From Rhizobium sp. (GTDB lineage: Bacteria; Pseudomonadota; Alphaproteobacteria; Rhizobiales; Rhizobiaceae): 46,145 bases of DNA. The translations under genes and the position numbers were made by a program. Every line of letters starts with the position of its first letter. Positions within the stretch are counted from its first letter, which is position 1. Positions 27,522 to 36,952 of the stretch are shown here, in pieces. The notes under the pieces were generated by a model, which had not been told where the DNA came from, ran no database searches, and was given only the letters and a program-made list of their open reading frames with translations. The stretch is taken from the NCBI GenBank assembly GCA_003501385.1, contig DNPN01000094.1, forward strand, positions 8,580 through 54,724, read 5' to 3'.

Positions 27522-29246
27522 ATGGCGAATGCGCAAACAGTTCTCCTCCAGCGGCAAAAGCTGGCACCCCTGATGGAGATGGCGCAGCATTATGCGGGCA
27601 TGGACCTCTCTGGCGAGCCAGAAGAGTTTCAGGCAAGCGTTCTGGCGTTACAGGAAAACGCCTGCAAAATTGCGCAGGACATCGCCGAAATCGCTCTCCA
27701 TATCCACGATCTCGACAACGCAACGGCCTTGTTGCAGGACGTGCTGACAATCAAAGTCAACGCCGCCACGCATCGGCGTCTGGCCGATATTTGGCAGTTG
27801 AAAGGAGATTGGTGGCAGGCTGCAAACCATTACCGGCAGGCGGAAAAAGCCGGAGAGCATGGTGCAGAATTTTATAAAGCCCTTGCCCATTGCCTGACCA
27901 AGATTGGCAACGCAACCGAAGCGGCCCAGGCTTTTGAAAACGTGCTGGAAATTGAACCGGACCAGATCGACGCATTGAACGCCCTGACATTTCACGCCCT
28001 GAAAAGTGGCGCGTTTGACAAAGGCCTCGCCCTGGCCATCCGCGCGGTCGATGCCGCCCCCGACAACGCGGCAGCACAGTTTAATCTCGGCCAGACCTTG
28101 CAGGGCTTGGGCCGCATGCATGCGGCAAAAGCCGCCTATGAGGCGGTGCTGCGTATCGATCCACGCCATGTGGATGCCTATCTGCTGCTGGGCATGCTCA
28201 CCACCTTCACGGCGGATGACCCGCGCCTTCAGGCCATGCAGAGCCTTCATCAAGCGCTGGCGGCAGAGCCAGCCCGGCGTCTGAAAATCGGCTTTGCCCT
28301 GTATAAGGCAATGAATGATGCCAAACTCTATGATGCGGCCTTTGCTTACCTTGAAGATGCAAACAATCTGCGGCGAGCGCAATTTTCCACCTACAGTGTC
28401 GATGATGACATTGACCTGATGGAGGCATTGGCGCAGCTATTTACCCCGGAGTTGATCCACTCTGCTGAACAGCTGGGCAATCGCGTGGAGCGTCCTGTGT
28501 TCATTGTCGGACTGCCGCGGTCCGGCACCAGCCTGACAGAGCAGATTTTGGCCAGCCATCCGCAGATCTATGGTGCGGGCGAGCTGGAAACCCTGAGCTA
28601 TAAGATCATTGAGCATTTCTTTGAGCAAGATCGCAAGACCCTGAAAGGGGCTGGATGCCTGACGCCTGATAGCATTCTCGATGCTGCACAGGGCTATATC
28701 GCGCCCGTGCGCGCCAAGGTGGACGACAATCGCCGGATTGTGGACAAAATGCCGGTCAATTTTCTCTGGATTGGCTTTATCAAGCTGATGTTTCCATTGG
28801 CAAAAATCATCATTATGCGGCGCGACCCGATTGCCAATGGCTTTGCGCTCTATTCCAGCTATTTTCCGAGCGATGGCATGCAATATAGCTATAATTTAAG
28901 CGAAACAGCCCGCTACATTGCAGCGGAGCGCAAACTGACCGCCCATTGGGCCGCGCTATTTCCCCATGACGTTCTGGAATTGAGCTATGAACGCTTGACC
29001 GAGGAGCAAGAAGCACAAACCCGCCGCCTGCTTGATTTCTGCGACTTGCCCTGGGATGAGCGTTGCCTCGACTTTAACAAGACAGACCGGCCCGTGATGA
29101 CATTGAGCGTCGCCCAAGTGCGAAAGGGCCTCTATAGCGGCGTCGATAAGAAAACCGCCCATTATCGTCACCATTTGGGCGAGATGATTGCCGGGCTGGC
29201 CCAAGCCGGATTGGTCAGCGCGGACCAGCCTGAAGCACAGCCCTGA
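27522..29246 (+). CDS. TPR-repeat sulfotransferase family protein
   Basis: The 574-residue protein joins an N-terminal TPR array to a C-terminal sulfotransferase fold. TPR-like units lie at about residues 90-240 (WWQAANHYRQAEKAGEHGAE; ATEAAQAFENVLEIEPDQID; MHAAKAAYEAVLRIDPRHVD). PVFIVGLPRSGTSLTEQIL at about 325-343 is the 5'-phosphosulfate loop of PAPS-dependent sulfotransferases. IDxM is seen as RRIVDKMPVNFLWIG, and IIIMRRDPIANGFALYSSYF resembles the 3'-phosphate loop. It probably transfers sulfate from PAPS to an unknown acceptor. No sulfate activation genes are near. It follows xdhC by 87 bases on the same strand, but a functional link to purines is not evident. Confidence 0.85.
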   Translation: MANAQTVLLQRQKLAPLMEMAQHYAGMDLSGEPEEFQASVLALQENACKIAQDIAEIALHIHDLDNATALLQDVLTIKVNAATHRRLADIWQLKGDWWQAANHYRQAEKAGEHGAEFYKALAHCLTKIGNATEAAQAFENVLEIEPDQIDALNALTFHALKSGAFDKGLALAIRAVDAAPDNAAAQFNLGQTLQGLGRMHAAKAAYEAVLRIDPRHVDAYLLLGMLTTFTADDPRLQAMQSLHQALAAEPARRLKIGFALYKAMNDAKLYDAAFAYLEDANNLRRAQFSTYSVDDDIDLMEALAQLFTPELIHSAEQLGNRVERPVFIVGLPRSGTSLTEQILASHPQIYGAGELETLSYKIIEHFFEQDRKTLKGAGCLTPDSILDAAQGYIAPVRAKVDDNRRIVDKMPVNFLWIGFIKLMFPLAKIIIMRRDPIANGFALYSSYFPSDGMQYSYNLSETARYIAAERKLTAHWAALFPHDVLELSYERLTEEQEAQTRRLLDFCDLPWDERCLDFNKTDRPVMTLSVAQVRKGLYSGVDKKTAHYRHHLGEMIAGLAQAGLVSADQPEAQP

Positions 29247-29433
29247 GTCGGCGCTCCATCGACCACACCGCATCATCGCGGCATTTCGGCTGCTCAGTCT
29301 CGATGCCGATGTCGCGCATCAAATCGTCCGGCACATCCTGAATACGCTTCCATCTCAGCCGGTCCATGACACAGGCTTTCAGCCCACGGCTATTGCCGAA
29401 AAACAGGCGCAGTAATACGTTTGCGGATAGCAT
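29215..29433 (-). CDS. DUF1127 domain small protein
   Basis: The protein has about 72 residues and contains RLRWKRIQDVPDDLMRDIGI, the DUF1127 (YjiS-like) motif with a Trp, basic residues and a terminal 'DIGI'. ATG 29433 follows GGAGCGAG; a GTG four codons upstream is also possible. Its 3' end overlaps the last 32 bases of the sulfotransferase gene on the opposite strand. Small DUF1127 proteins in alphaproteobacteria affect phosphate, RNA or stress physiology; no specific role can be read here. Confidence 0.7.
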   Translation of the reverse strand: MLSANVLLRLFFGNSRGLKACVMDRLRWKRIQDVPDDLMRDIGIETEQPKCRDDAVWSMERRLRAVLQAGPR

Positions 29434-29599
29434 CTCGCTCCACACTTTCCAAATTTTATGAATGGATCAATGACGCATTGATCAACTCTTTCGCGTCGAT
29501 GAACAAAAGAAAAAATCAATGTTTCCGGAGATAAAATGATCTTGATTGCGTCAAGAATCCAATTCAATTACGGTAAGGATACATAAAGAGAGCTTATCC

Positions 29600-30505
29600 A
29601 TGAAAATGTCGAAACAGTTTCCGCTCAATGCGCTTCGGGTGTTTGAAGCGGTGGCGCGCCACGGCAGCTTTACGCGTGCTAGCGAGGAGCTGGGCATGAC
29701 GCAAACGGCGGTGAGCTATCAAATCAAGCTTTTGGAAGACAATATCGGCGAGGCGCTGTTTTTGCGCCAAACCCGCCAGATTGCCTTGACCGAGACAGGC
29801 GAGCGACTTTTGCCCAAGACGCGAGAGGGGTTTGAGCTGTTGCGCGAGGCGGTGGCTTTGGCACGGCAAACTGCCGAAGACGTGCTGGAAATTCACTCCA
29901 CGCCCACATTTGCATCGCACTGGCTGGCAAGGCATCTGGGAAAATTTCAGCTCAAATATCCTCATATCGCCGTGCGGCTACAGCGCTCTAAAAACGGCAG
30001 GGATTTGAACCGCGAAAGCGGTGACGTTGCGATCTACATTAGTGCAAAGCCTTTACCGGGGTTGGCGTGTGATCCTATTTTGAATCTGAATTACACGCCC
30101 ATGCTCAGTCCCGCGCTGGCCGCCAGCATTGGCGGCATTCATGAACCTGCCGATCTTCTGAAACTACCATGGATCAGTGCAGGCGATGACTGGCCAATGG
30201 AGTGGTTAACTGCAGCGGGGGTCACCTCGCCCGGCAAGATCACAAATCAATTCAATGCATTTGGTGCGCTCGATCTGCAAGCTGGCGCGGCAATTGCAGG
30301 TCATGGCATTGCCATGCTCAGCTCCTTTTATGTGGCCGAAGACTTGTTAACGGGCCGTTTGATCCAGCCGTTTGATGTATTTGTAAGCGACGGCGAAACC
30401 TATTGGCTCACCTATCCAACATCACGGCGCAACACGTCAAAAATCAAGGCATTCCACCAGTGGCTGAAAGAGGAACTACCACCCCTCACCCACGACGCTG
30501 CCTAA
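29600..30505 (+). CDS. LysR family transcriptional regulator (GcvA-like)
   Basis: The 301-residue protein has the winged helix at residues about 8-67: LNALRVFEAVARHGSFTRAS followed by EELGMTQTAVSYQIKLLEDN. The co-inducer domain after residue 95 includes STPTFASHWLARHLGKF and DVAIYISAKP, a pattern of GcvA-type regulators. ATG 29600 is preferred, with AGAGAGC upstream; earlier in-frame codons look non-homologous. It lies 104 bases before puuD-guaD on the same strand, so it may control purine degradation; that is inferred from position. No operator has been identified. Confidence 0.85.
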   Translation: MKMSKQFPLNALRVFEAVARHGSFTRASEELGMTQTAVSYQIKLLEDNIGEALFLRQTRQIALTETGERLLPKTREGFELLREAVALARQTAEDVLEIHSTPTFASHWLARHLGKFQLKYPHIAVRLQRSKNGRDLNRESGDVAIYISAKPLPGLACDPILNLNYTPMLSPALAASIGGIHEPADLLKLPWISAGDDWPMEWLTAAGVTSPGKITNQFNAFGALDLQAGAAIAGHGIAMLSSFYVAEDLLTGRLIQPFDVFVSDGETYWLTYPTSRRNTSKIKAFHQWLKEELPPLTHDAA

Positions 30506-30609
30506 ATTGAAGCCATGCACAATTTTTTGCACATTCCTCGCAACATGCCCTTCCCTTGCGGCTCAACATTTTGCACAGTCACGAGTCGGGAGAGAAAAAG
30601 GGGTGCCCT

Positions 30610-31860
30610 ATGTATGAATATGCCATTGCCTGGGAATGGCTCACCTTTGCGATCCGCTGGTTGCATGTTGTTACAGCTGTCGCGTGGATCGGCTCTTCCT
30701 TTTATTTTATCGCGCTCGATCTGGGCCTGACCAAGCGACCCGGCATGCCGGAAGGTGTCTATGGCGAGGAATGGCAGGTGCATGGCGGTGGTTTTTACCA
30801 TGTGCAGAAATATCTGGTGGCACCGGCCTCCATGCCCAAGCACCTCACATGGTTTAAATGGGAAAGCTATTTCACCTGGATGTCCGGCTTTGCCATGCTC
30901 TGCGTGGTCTATTACGGCGGAGCCGATCTGTTTTTGATTGATCGCAGCGTGCTGGATATCACGCCGTGGCAAGCCATTGGTCTGTCCATGGCCTCGCTGG
31001 CGGTGGGCTGGATCTGTTATGATCTCTTGTGCAAATCGCCGATTGGCAAAAGCACCTGGGGCTTGATGATCCTGCTCTATATTCTGCTGGTGATCATGGC
31101 CTGGGGCTATACGCAGGTGTTTACGGGCCGTGCCGCTTTCCTGCATCTGGGCGCGTTTACCGCCACCATCATGACCGCCAATGTGTTTTTCATCATCATG
31201 CCCAACCAGCGCGTGGTGGTGGCAGACCTGATTGCAGGGCGCAAGCCAGACCCAAAATATGGCATGATTGCCAAGCAGCGCTCCCTGCACAACAATTACC
31301 TGACACTGCCTGTCGTGTTCTTCATGCTGTCCAACCATTATCCGCTGGCCTTTGCCACGGCCTATAACTGGATTATTGCAGCGCTGGTGTTCCTGATGGG
31401 CGTGTCCATCCGCCACTGGTTCAACACTGGCCATGCCCGCAAGGGCAAACCGATCTGGACATGGATGATCACCACGGTGATTTTCATCATCATCATGTGG
31501 CTTTCTACCGTGCAAAAGCCATCGGATGGCGAGCATGTCAGCCTGTCGCCGATGCAGACGCAGTTTTTGGCCGACGCGCATTTTACCAAGGCACGTGATA
31601 TTGTTGAAGCGCGCTGTTCCATGTGCCATGCGCAAGAACCGTCTTGGCAAGGGCTGACCTTTCCGCCCAAGAACGTGAAGTTCGAGACAGACAATGAGAT
31701 CGCCGCCCATGCCCATGAAATTTACATTCAGGCCGGGCGCACCCATGCCATGCCGCCCGGCAATGTCACCAACGTGACGCCGCAGGAGCGCGCCGTGCTG
31801 GTGGCATGGTATGAAAGCACCATAAACAACCTCAACGCCCCGAAAGGCGCAAATCCGTAA
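30610..31860 (+). CDS. puuD: Urate hydroxylase PuuD (membrane urate oxidase with cytochrome c domain)
   Basis: The 416-residue inner-membrane protein oxidises urate to 5-hydroxyisourate and passes electrons to the respiratory chain. The N-terminal part has about eight transmembrane helices (RWLHVVTAVAWIGSSFYFIA first; ATIMTANVFFIIMPNQRVVV later). The C-terminal segment after about residue 330 is a cytochrome c domain with CSMCH as heme site and a Met in HAMPPGNVT as probable axial ligand. ATG 30610 is chosen (AAAGGGGTG ahead); a longer frame starts at 30556. Its stop overlaps the guaD start as TAATG. Confidence 0.94.
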   Translation: MYEYAIAWEWLTFAIRWLHVVTAVAWIGSSFYFIALDLGLTKRPGMPEGVYGEEWQVHGGGFYHVQKYLVAPASMPKHLTWFKWESYFTWMSGFAMLCVVYYGGADLFLIDRSVLDITPWQAIGLSMASLAVGWICYDLLCKSPIGKSTWGLMILLYILLVIMAWGYTQVFTGRAAFLHLGAFTATIMTANVFFIIMPNQRVVVADLIAGRKPDPKYGMIAKQRSLHNNYLTLPVVFFMLSNHYPLAFATAYNWIIAALVFLMGVSIRHWFNTGHARKGKPIWTWMITTVIFIIIMWLSTVQKPSDGEHVSLSPMQTQFLADAHFTKARDIVEARCSMCHAQEPSWQGLTFPPKNVKFETDNEIAAHAHEIYIQAGRTHAMPPGNVTNVTPQERAVLVAWYESTINNLNAPKGANP

Positions 31861-33161
31861 TGACTGAAACCATCATCCGTGGCCGCCTGCTGTCTTTCAA
31901 AACAGCGCCCCAACACATCACCGACACTGACAGCTATCTCTATGAATCCGATGGCGCAGTGCTGGTGGAAAACGGACTGATTATTGCTTCTGGCACTTAC
32001 GCTGACGTTAAAGCGCAAGCATCCGAGACGGCTTTGGAGGTGGATCATCGCCCACATCTGATCATGCCCGGCTTTATTGATTGCCATGTGCATTTTCCGC
32101 AAATGCAGGTGATTGGCTCTTACGCCGCCAACCTGTTGGAATGGCTGAACACCTATACCTTCCCCGAGGAGTGCCGCTTCGTTGAAACGGCCCATGCCCA
32201 GCGCATTGCCACCCATTTCTTCGATGAGTTTTTGCGCCAAGGCACCACCACGGCGGTGGCCTATTGCTCGGTGCATAAAACCTCTGCCGATGCCTTCTTT
32301 GCCGAGAGTACGCGGCGCGGCACACGGATGATTGCCGGCAAGGTGATGATGGACCGCAACGCCCCGCAAGGCCTGCTGGACACCCCACAAAGCGGTTATG
32401 ATGAAACCCGCGAGTTGATTGAAAGCTGGCACGGTCGTGGCCGCAATATGGTGGCCATCACCCCGCGCTTTGCCATTACCTCGACGCCTGAGCAGATGGA
32501 GCGCACGCAGGCGCTGGCCTATGAGTTTCCCGATCTGCACATTCAAACCCATCTCTCGGAAAACCGAGAGGAAATTGACTTCACGGCAAGCCTTTACCCT
32601 GAGTCAATTGACTATACGGATATTTACGCCCGCTACGGGTTGCTGGGCAAAAAGACCCTGTTTGGCCACGCCATTCACCTGTCGGAACGCGAGGCGGATG
32701 CATTGTCCGAATCCGGCTCGGTGGCCGTCCACTGCCCCACGTCCAATCTCTTCCTTGGCTCCGGCCTGTTTCCGCTGAAAGCCATTCAGCGGCGAGAAAA
32801 GCCCGTGCGCGTGGCCGTGGCCACCGATATCGGCGGCGGCACCAGCTATTCCATGCTGCGCACCATGGATGAGGCCTATAAAATCCAGCAATTGCTGGGC
32901 GAGAGGCTGAACCCGCTGGAGAGCTTTTACCACATGACGCTGGGCAATGCGAAAGCCCTATCCTTGGCCGATAAAATCGGCACGCTGGAGCCGGGAACCG
33001 AAGCCGATCTCGTGGTGCTCGATGCATGCGCAACGCCTGCCATGGCGCTGAAAATGGAAGCCGTGACCACCCTGACGGAAGAGCTGTTTTTGATGCAGAC
33101 CCTGGGTGATGACCGGGTGGTGGTGGAGACCTATGTGGCGGGGGTGGCCAGTAAGCCGTGA
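31860..33161 (+). CDS. guaD: Guanine deaminase
   Basis: The 433-residue amidohydrolase converts guanine to xanthine and ammonia. Metal-binding PGFIDCHVHFPQMQ lies at about residues 70-83, with HLSENREE, FGHAIHLSE and ATDIGGGTSYSM further on, all characteristic of GuaD. Length is standard (about 430-440). The ATG overlaps the puuD stop by one base, so the two are translationally coupled. It supplies xanthine to XdhAB. Confidence 0.95.
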   Translation: MTETIIRGRLLSFKTAPQHITDTDSYLYESDGAVLVENGLIIASGTYADVKAQASETALEVDHRPHLIMPGFIDCHVHFPQMQVIGSYAANLLEWLNTYTFPEECRFVETAHAQRIATHFFDEFLRQGTTTAVAYCSVHKTSADAFFAESTRRGTRMIAGKVMMDRNAPQGLLDTPQSGYDETRELIESWHGRGRNMVAITPRFAITSTPEQMERTQALAYEFPDLHIQTHLSENREEIDFTASLYPESIDYTDIYARYGLLGKKTLFGHAIHLSEREADALSESGSVAVHCPTSNLFLGSGLFPLKAIQRREKPVRVAVATDIGGGTSYSMLRTMDEAYKIQQLLGERLNPLESFYHMTLGNAKALSLADKIGTLEPGTEADLVVLDACATPAMALKMEAVTTLTEELFLMQTLGDDRVVVETYVAGVASKP

Positions 33162-33246
33162 TGGGTTCCATGTTAAGGAACGCGCCACAAACGCTTTTCT
33201 GAGTCATATCCCCATGATCCAGCGATACAAAGCGCAATGGGTCTTT

Positions 33247-33711
33247 CTACTGAGCGCGCATCAATGCCTTGGCCGCGTCGCAAACCTTGCGTCCGGTCCG
33301 GGTGGCGGCAAAGGATGTGCGGTAGCGCAGGCCAGCATTGAACTGTGCGATCGGCGTGACGCCATCAATGAACTGCAATCCGAACTTCGGCAAAAAAGCC
33401 GCCAGATGCGCGGGCAACGGAATGAGCGCATCAATGCGGGCGGCGATCCGCCCCTCGCCGAGCGTGCGGGCATCAAGTTCCAGCGAGCGCGTCTCGGCAT
33501 CAACCCGGCGGGCATGGTCATAGATGCCGCGGCCCTCCTCGGTGAGAACGAGGCCACGCGGACCACGTTCTGCCAATTGCAGGCCGAGATGATCCTCCAG
33601 CCGTTGCAGGCTCTTCGACAGCGCCGACTGGGTGATGCCCAGAACCGTGGCGGCCTTGGTGACGCTGGCCTGCTCAACCAGTACGATGAATTGCTGCAAT
33701 TCGCGATACAT
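33247..33711 (-). pseudogene. LysR family regulator with large internal deletion
   Basis: An open frame of 154 residues starts at ATG 33711 (GGGAG ahead). The N-terminal winged helix is complete (MYRELQQFIVLVEQASVTKA; GITQSALSKSLQRLEDHLGL). At about residue 90 (LGEGRIAARID) the frame jumps to what reads as the very C-terminus of a LysR protein (ALIPLPAHLAAFLPKFGLQF; AKALMRAQ). About 130-150 residues of the co-inducer domain are therefore missing in frame. It could still bind DNA, but not sense its ligand normally. It is divergent from a frameshifted flavoprotein gene, probably its former target. Confidence 0.75.
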
Positions 33712-33847
33712 GCACGCTCCCATCATTCCCAAGAGGAATGAGAAATAAACCTTATGAATTTGAGTCATAACCCGCCCCCGATACAACCACCGTGGAGGAC
33801 ATTGCCCGGATGCGAGGAGCGAACGGGTTCATTCAGGGAGGAATGGC

Positions 33848-35241
33848 ATGCAAGACACCATCAAGACCGATCTCGCCGTGATTGCCGCAGGGACAGCAGG
33901 GCTCGCCGCCGCCATCGGTGCCGCACAGCTTGGCCTATCGGTCAGCGTTTTTGAAAAGGCGGCCATCACCAGCGGCACCGCCAATCGCGGCATGGGCCCG
34001 CTTGGCATTGAGAGCCGCCTGACCCGCGAGCGGCTGTTTCAGCCGACAAAAGACGAGGCTTTCGAGGCCTTCATGGCCTATACCCATTGGCGGGTCGATG
34101 CCGCACTGGTCAGAGCCTTTCTCAACAAATCCGGCGATACGATCCATTGGCTGAAAAGCCTGGGCGTACGCTTTGCCGAGCCCGCCACCTATTTTTCCGG
34201 CTCCTATCCCACATGGCATCTGGTGCAGCCAGACAAGGGACCGCCCGGCCCGGGCGGGGCCGCGACCATGATGCGGATACTCACCGAGCGGGCGCACGAA
34301 CTGGGGGGCGCACTCTATCTGAACACGCCGGTCGAAGACCTGATCATCAGGGATGGCCGGGTCGCAGGCCTTGTCCTGCCCAAAGCAGAAGACCGGCCAA
34401 GCCGGGTCGAGAGCCATGCCGTGGTGATTGCCACCGGCGGCTTTGGCAACAATGCCGAGATGATCCGCACCCATGCGGGCTATGAGGTGGATAAGGATCT
34501 GTTTCCCTTCAATATCCCCGGCGTCACCGGTGACGGCTTGCGTATGGCCTGGGCCGCAGGGGCGCAGAAGACCGAGATGAGGCTTGAGCCGATCTATGGC
34601 ATGCCCGATCCGCTCCACATACCCCCCCGCCCTGCACGAGGCCTGCCGACAGCCGCATTCGATGGTCAATCTGCTTGGCAAACGGTTCATAAACGAAGCG
34701 GTGATGCCCAATGTTACCTTCACCGCCAATGCCATTGCCCAGCAGAAGGACAAGACCGCGCTGCTGCTGTTTGATACGGCAATTCTTGATGACATGCAGC
34801 GCGATTTCGACACCCGCAACCGCGTTTTCCAGCAACCAGCATCGAAGATCTCAGCAATCAGACCGGTGCCGATCTCGACGGACTGAAGGCCACGGTTGAT
34901 GTCTATAATGCTTCTGCGCCAAGGGCTATGATGATCAGTTCAACAAGCCGCAGCGCTATCTTCGCCCACTGACCGGCGGCACCTGGTATGCAGCCCGGCA
35001 TTTCCCGAGCGCCTACGGCAGCGCTGGCGGCATCAAGATCAACGAGAAAACAGAGGCGATTGGCGAGGATTGGAAGCAAATCCCCGGCCTCTATGCCGCA
35101 GGCACCGACGCCTGTGCCATCTATGGCGACAGCTATCCCTTCATTTTCCCCGGCACCTCCATGGGCTTTGCCCTCAACACTGGCCGCATGGCAGCCGAAA
35201 GTGCCAAGGATTATGTTTACAGGTGTGAGCAAGAGGTGTGA
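33848..35241 (+). pseudogene. FAD-dependent oxidoreductase (fumarate reductase flavoprotein-like), three frameshifts
   Basis: An ATG with GGGAGGA opens a frame with an N-terminal FAD loop (VIAAGTAGLAAAIGAAQLG, lacking the usual first Gly) and VIATGGFGNNAEM. Homology leaves the frame in the C7 run at 34622-34628 (one base too many) and continues as HEACRQPHSMVNLLGKRFIN in the second frame. It shifts again near 34830-34838 (SIEDLSNQTGADLDGLKATV) and a third time near 34913 (CAKGYDDQFNKPQRYLRP), ending in GLYAAGTDACAIYGDSYPF with TGA at 35239-35241. The rebuilt protein would have about 464 residues, a usual length. Three independent lesions make sequencing error an unlikely sole cause. Confidence 0.85.
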
Positions 35242-35348
35242 TACGCGCAGTTGTGGCTGCCGAGCGAAAGGCAATCTGCCCGGCAGCGCACATATCGGAC
35301 AGGTGAGAGCTTATCAGAGAAACGTGCAACAAGGAGGCAGAGGCCTCC

Positions 35349-36095
35349 TCACCCCAGCCAGCCACTTTCCAAGCCGCTGGCCCAGTCCATGCGGCCCTTG
35401 TCTGCCGCAAGCCTTGCCATGGCCAGATGATTGTAAGGCACCTGCCGAAAAGTTGCCGTCCAGCCGCTGAGGGTCTTTTCAACAATCGCATAGGATGCCA
35501 GCGGCGTGCCTGCCTCAACCTTGTGATAAAACGGCAAATCATCATCATAGGCCGGGCAGCCAACGCTGCCGGGGTTGATGATCAGCCGCCCATCGGAGAG
35601 TTTCACGGCGCGGGGAATATGCGAATGGGCGCACAGGATCAGCTCTTGCTCGATGCCTTGCGCAAAAGCCTCAATCTCTGCTCGCGGTTTTAGATGCACC
35701 TTGCCTTCCGGCGTCACCGATTCCAGCCAATAGGTGTTATCATCTACCGGCGTGGCATGGCAAAGGTAGACCTCATCGCGCCACACCGTCGAAAACGGCA
35801 GGGTTTTCAGCCAAGCGATATGCCGTGGTGCCAGTTGATCAAAGGCCACAGCATCAGAGGCGTGCATCGCCGCCCGCGCCTGCTCAATCAGATAACGGTC
35901 GTGATTGCCACGCACCGTGACCAGATCCAGTAGCAGCAAAAGATCGCCGGTTCTCCCCGCCTCCAGCGGGCCGGAAAAACAATCGCCGAGATTGACCACA
36001 TCCGCATAGTCAATGCCCTGCGCGGCCATATCGGCCAGCACGGCTTCCAGCGCCAGACAGTTGCCATGAATGTCAGCCAGAACCGCAAAACGCAT
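35349..36095 (-). CDS. Metallophosphoesterase (YfcE/MJ0936-like)
   Basis: The 248-residue calcineurin-like phosphoesterase has all signature blocks: LADIHGN at residues about 6-12, VVNLGDCFSGP, VRGNHDRYL, LCHATP and CAHSHIPR. These residues bind two metal ions. INPGSVGCP is the common end block. The natural substrate is unknown and could be a phosphodiester or nucleotide. Its start lies three bases after the uraH stop, so it is the third gene of an allA-uraH operon, which ties it to purine breakdown. Confidence 0.88.
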   Translation of the reverse strand: MRFAVLADIHGNCLALEAVLADMAAQGIDYADVVNLGDCFSGPLEAGRTGDLLLLLDLVTVRGNHDRYLIEQARAAMHASDAVAFDQLAPRHIAWLKTLPFSTVWRDEVYLCHATPVDDNTYWLESVTPEGKVHLKPRAEIEAFAQGIEQELILCAHSHIPRAVKLSDGRLIINPGSVGCPAYDDDLPFYHKVEAGTPLASYAIVEKTLSGWTATFRQVPYNHLAMARLAADKGRMDWASGLESGWLG

Positions 36096-36098
36096 GGG

Positions 36099-36455
36099 TT
36101 AACTGCCCCGGTAGGTGGAATAGCCGTAAGGCGAGAGCAACAAAGGCACATGGTAATGGGCCGACGTGTCGGAAATGCCAAAGCGGATGGGGATCACATC
36201 CAGAAACGGCGGCTCCGTCAACACAGCCCCCGTGGCCACCAGATAATCTCCGGCGTGAAACAGCAATTGATATTGGCCAACCTGAAATTCATCACCTGCA
36301 AGGATGGGTCCGCCATCGACCCGGCCATCATCATTGGTAAACACCGTTTTGATCAGCTCGGCCTCTTCGCCCTGCATGCGCAACAGCTGAATGCGTAGGC
36401 CAGAGGCCGGACGCCCCAACGCAGTATCCAGAACATGGGTGGTCAGACCGGTCAT
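36099..36455 (-). CDS. uraH: 5-hydroxyisourate hydrolase (transthyretin-like)
   Basis: The 118-residue protein hydrolyses the product of PuuD to OHCU. LTTHVLDTALGRPASGL carries the first conserved His, HYHVPLLLSPYGYSTYRGS the second His region and the hallmark C-terminal YRGS. Length is standard. The start codon overlaps the allA stop by four bases (ATGA type), so the two genes are coupled. There is no periplasmic signal. Confidence 0.95.
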   Translation of the reverse strand: MTGLTTHVLDTALGRPASGLRIQLLRMQGEEAELIKTVFTNDDGRVDGGPILAGDEFQVGQYQLLFHAGDYLVATGAVLTEPPFLDVIPIRFGISDTSAHYHVPLLLSPYGYSTYRGS

Positions 36456-36952
36456 AACACTGGCTCCTCAATCTGATATGGTTCTTCAAAGAAGAACTCT
36501 TCCAGATTGTTGCCCGGACCATCCCGATCCGCAACCAGAAAATCACTGATCTCCCCAAGCGCCATCAACGGATGATGCCAGACATTGCGGTGATAATTGA
36601 CGCCCTGATGGGCTTTCGCCAAAAACACCTGCGGCTCGCAAGGCTTGCCCCCCTCATCCCGCGACACCGCCACCAGAAAGGGCCGCCCGGACAGCGGCGT
36701 AAAACTCTGACTGCCCAGCGGATGCCGCTCCATCATGCCCACCGTATAGGGGAATTGGCGCGGCTGGCCGCGAAAAATATTCAGAATCACCCGCGCGCCC
36801 TCGCCCACCACATCCGGGCTTGCGAGGGCGTGAAAACGCTCGGTGGAGCCGCCATTGATGAGGCGCATGGTGGAGGGATCAGCCTCCACAACGTCACCAA
36901 AGGGCGCGAAGCTTTGCGGGGTGAGCGGGCGAATAGGAAGAGATCGAGACAT
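36452..36952 (-). CDS. allA: Ureidoglycolate lyase
   Basis: The 166-residue protein cleaves ureidoglycolate to glyoxylate and urea. PLTPQSFAPFGDVVEA at the start, INGGSTERFHAL, MERHPLGSQSFTPL, and VNYHRNVWHHPLMALGE are typical AllA segments, the last forming the active-site region. ATG 36952 (MSRSLPIRP) begins the conserved part; upstream in-frame codons to 37012 look unrelated. It leads the allA-uraH-phosphoesterase operon. Confidence 0.93.
   Translation of the reverse strand: MSRSLPIRPLTPQSFAPFGDVVEADPSTMRLINGGSTERFHALASPDVVGEGARVILNIFRGQPRQFPYTVGMMERHPLGSQSFTPLSGRPFLVAVSRDEGGKPCEPQVFLAKAHQGVNYHRNVWHHPLMALGEISDFLVADRDGPGNNLEEFFFEEPYQIEEPVL

Noticed and set aside
30502..31746. 414-codon minus-strand frame
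   Set aside because: It lies antisense over puuD, which has clear transmembrane and heme motifs; the frame is His/Gln-rich with no recognisable domain.
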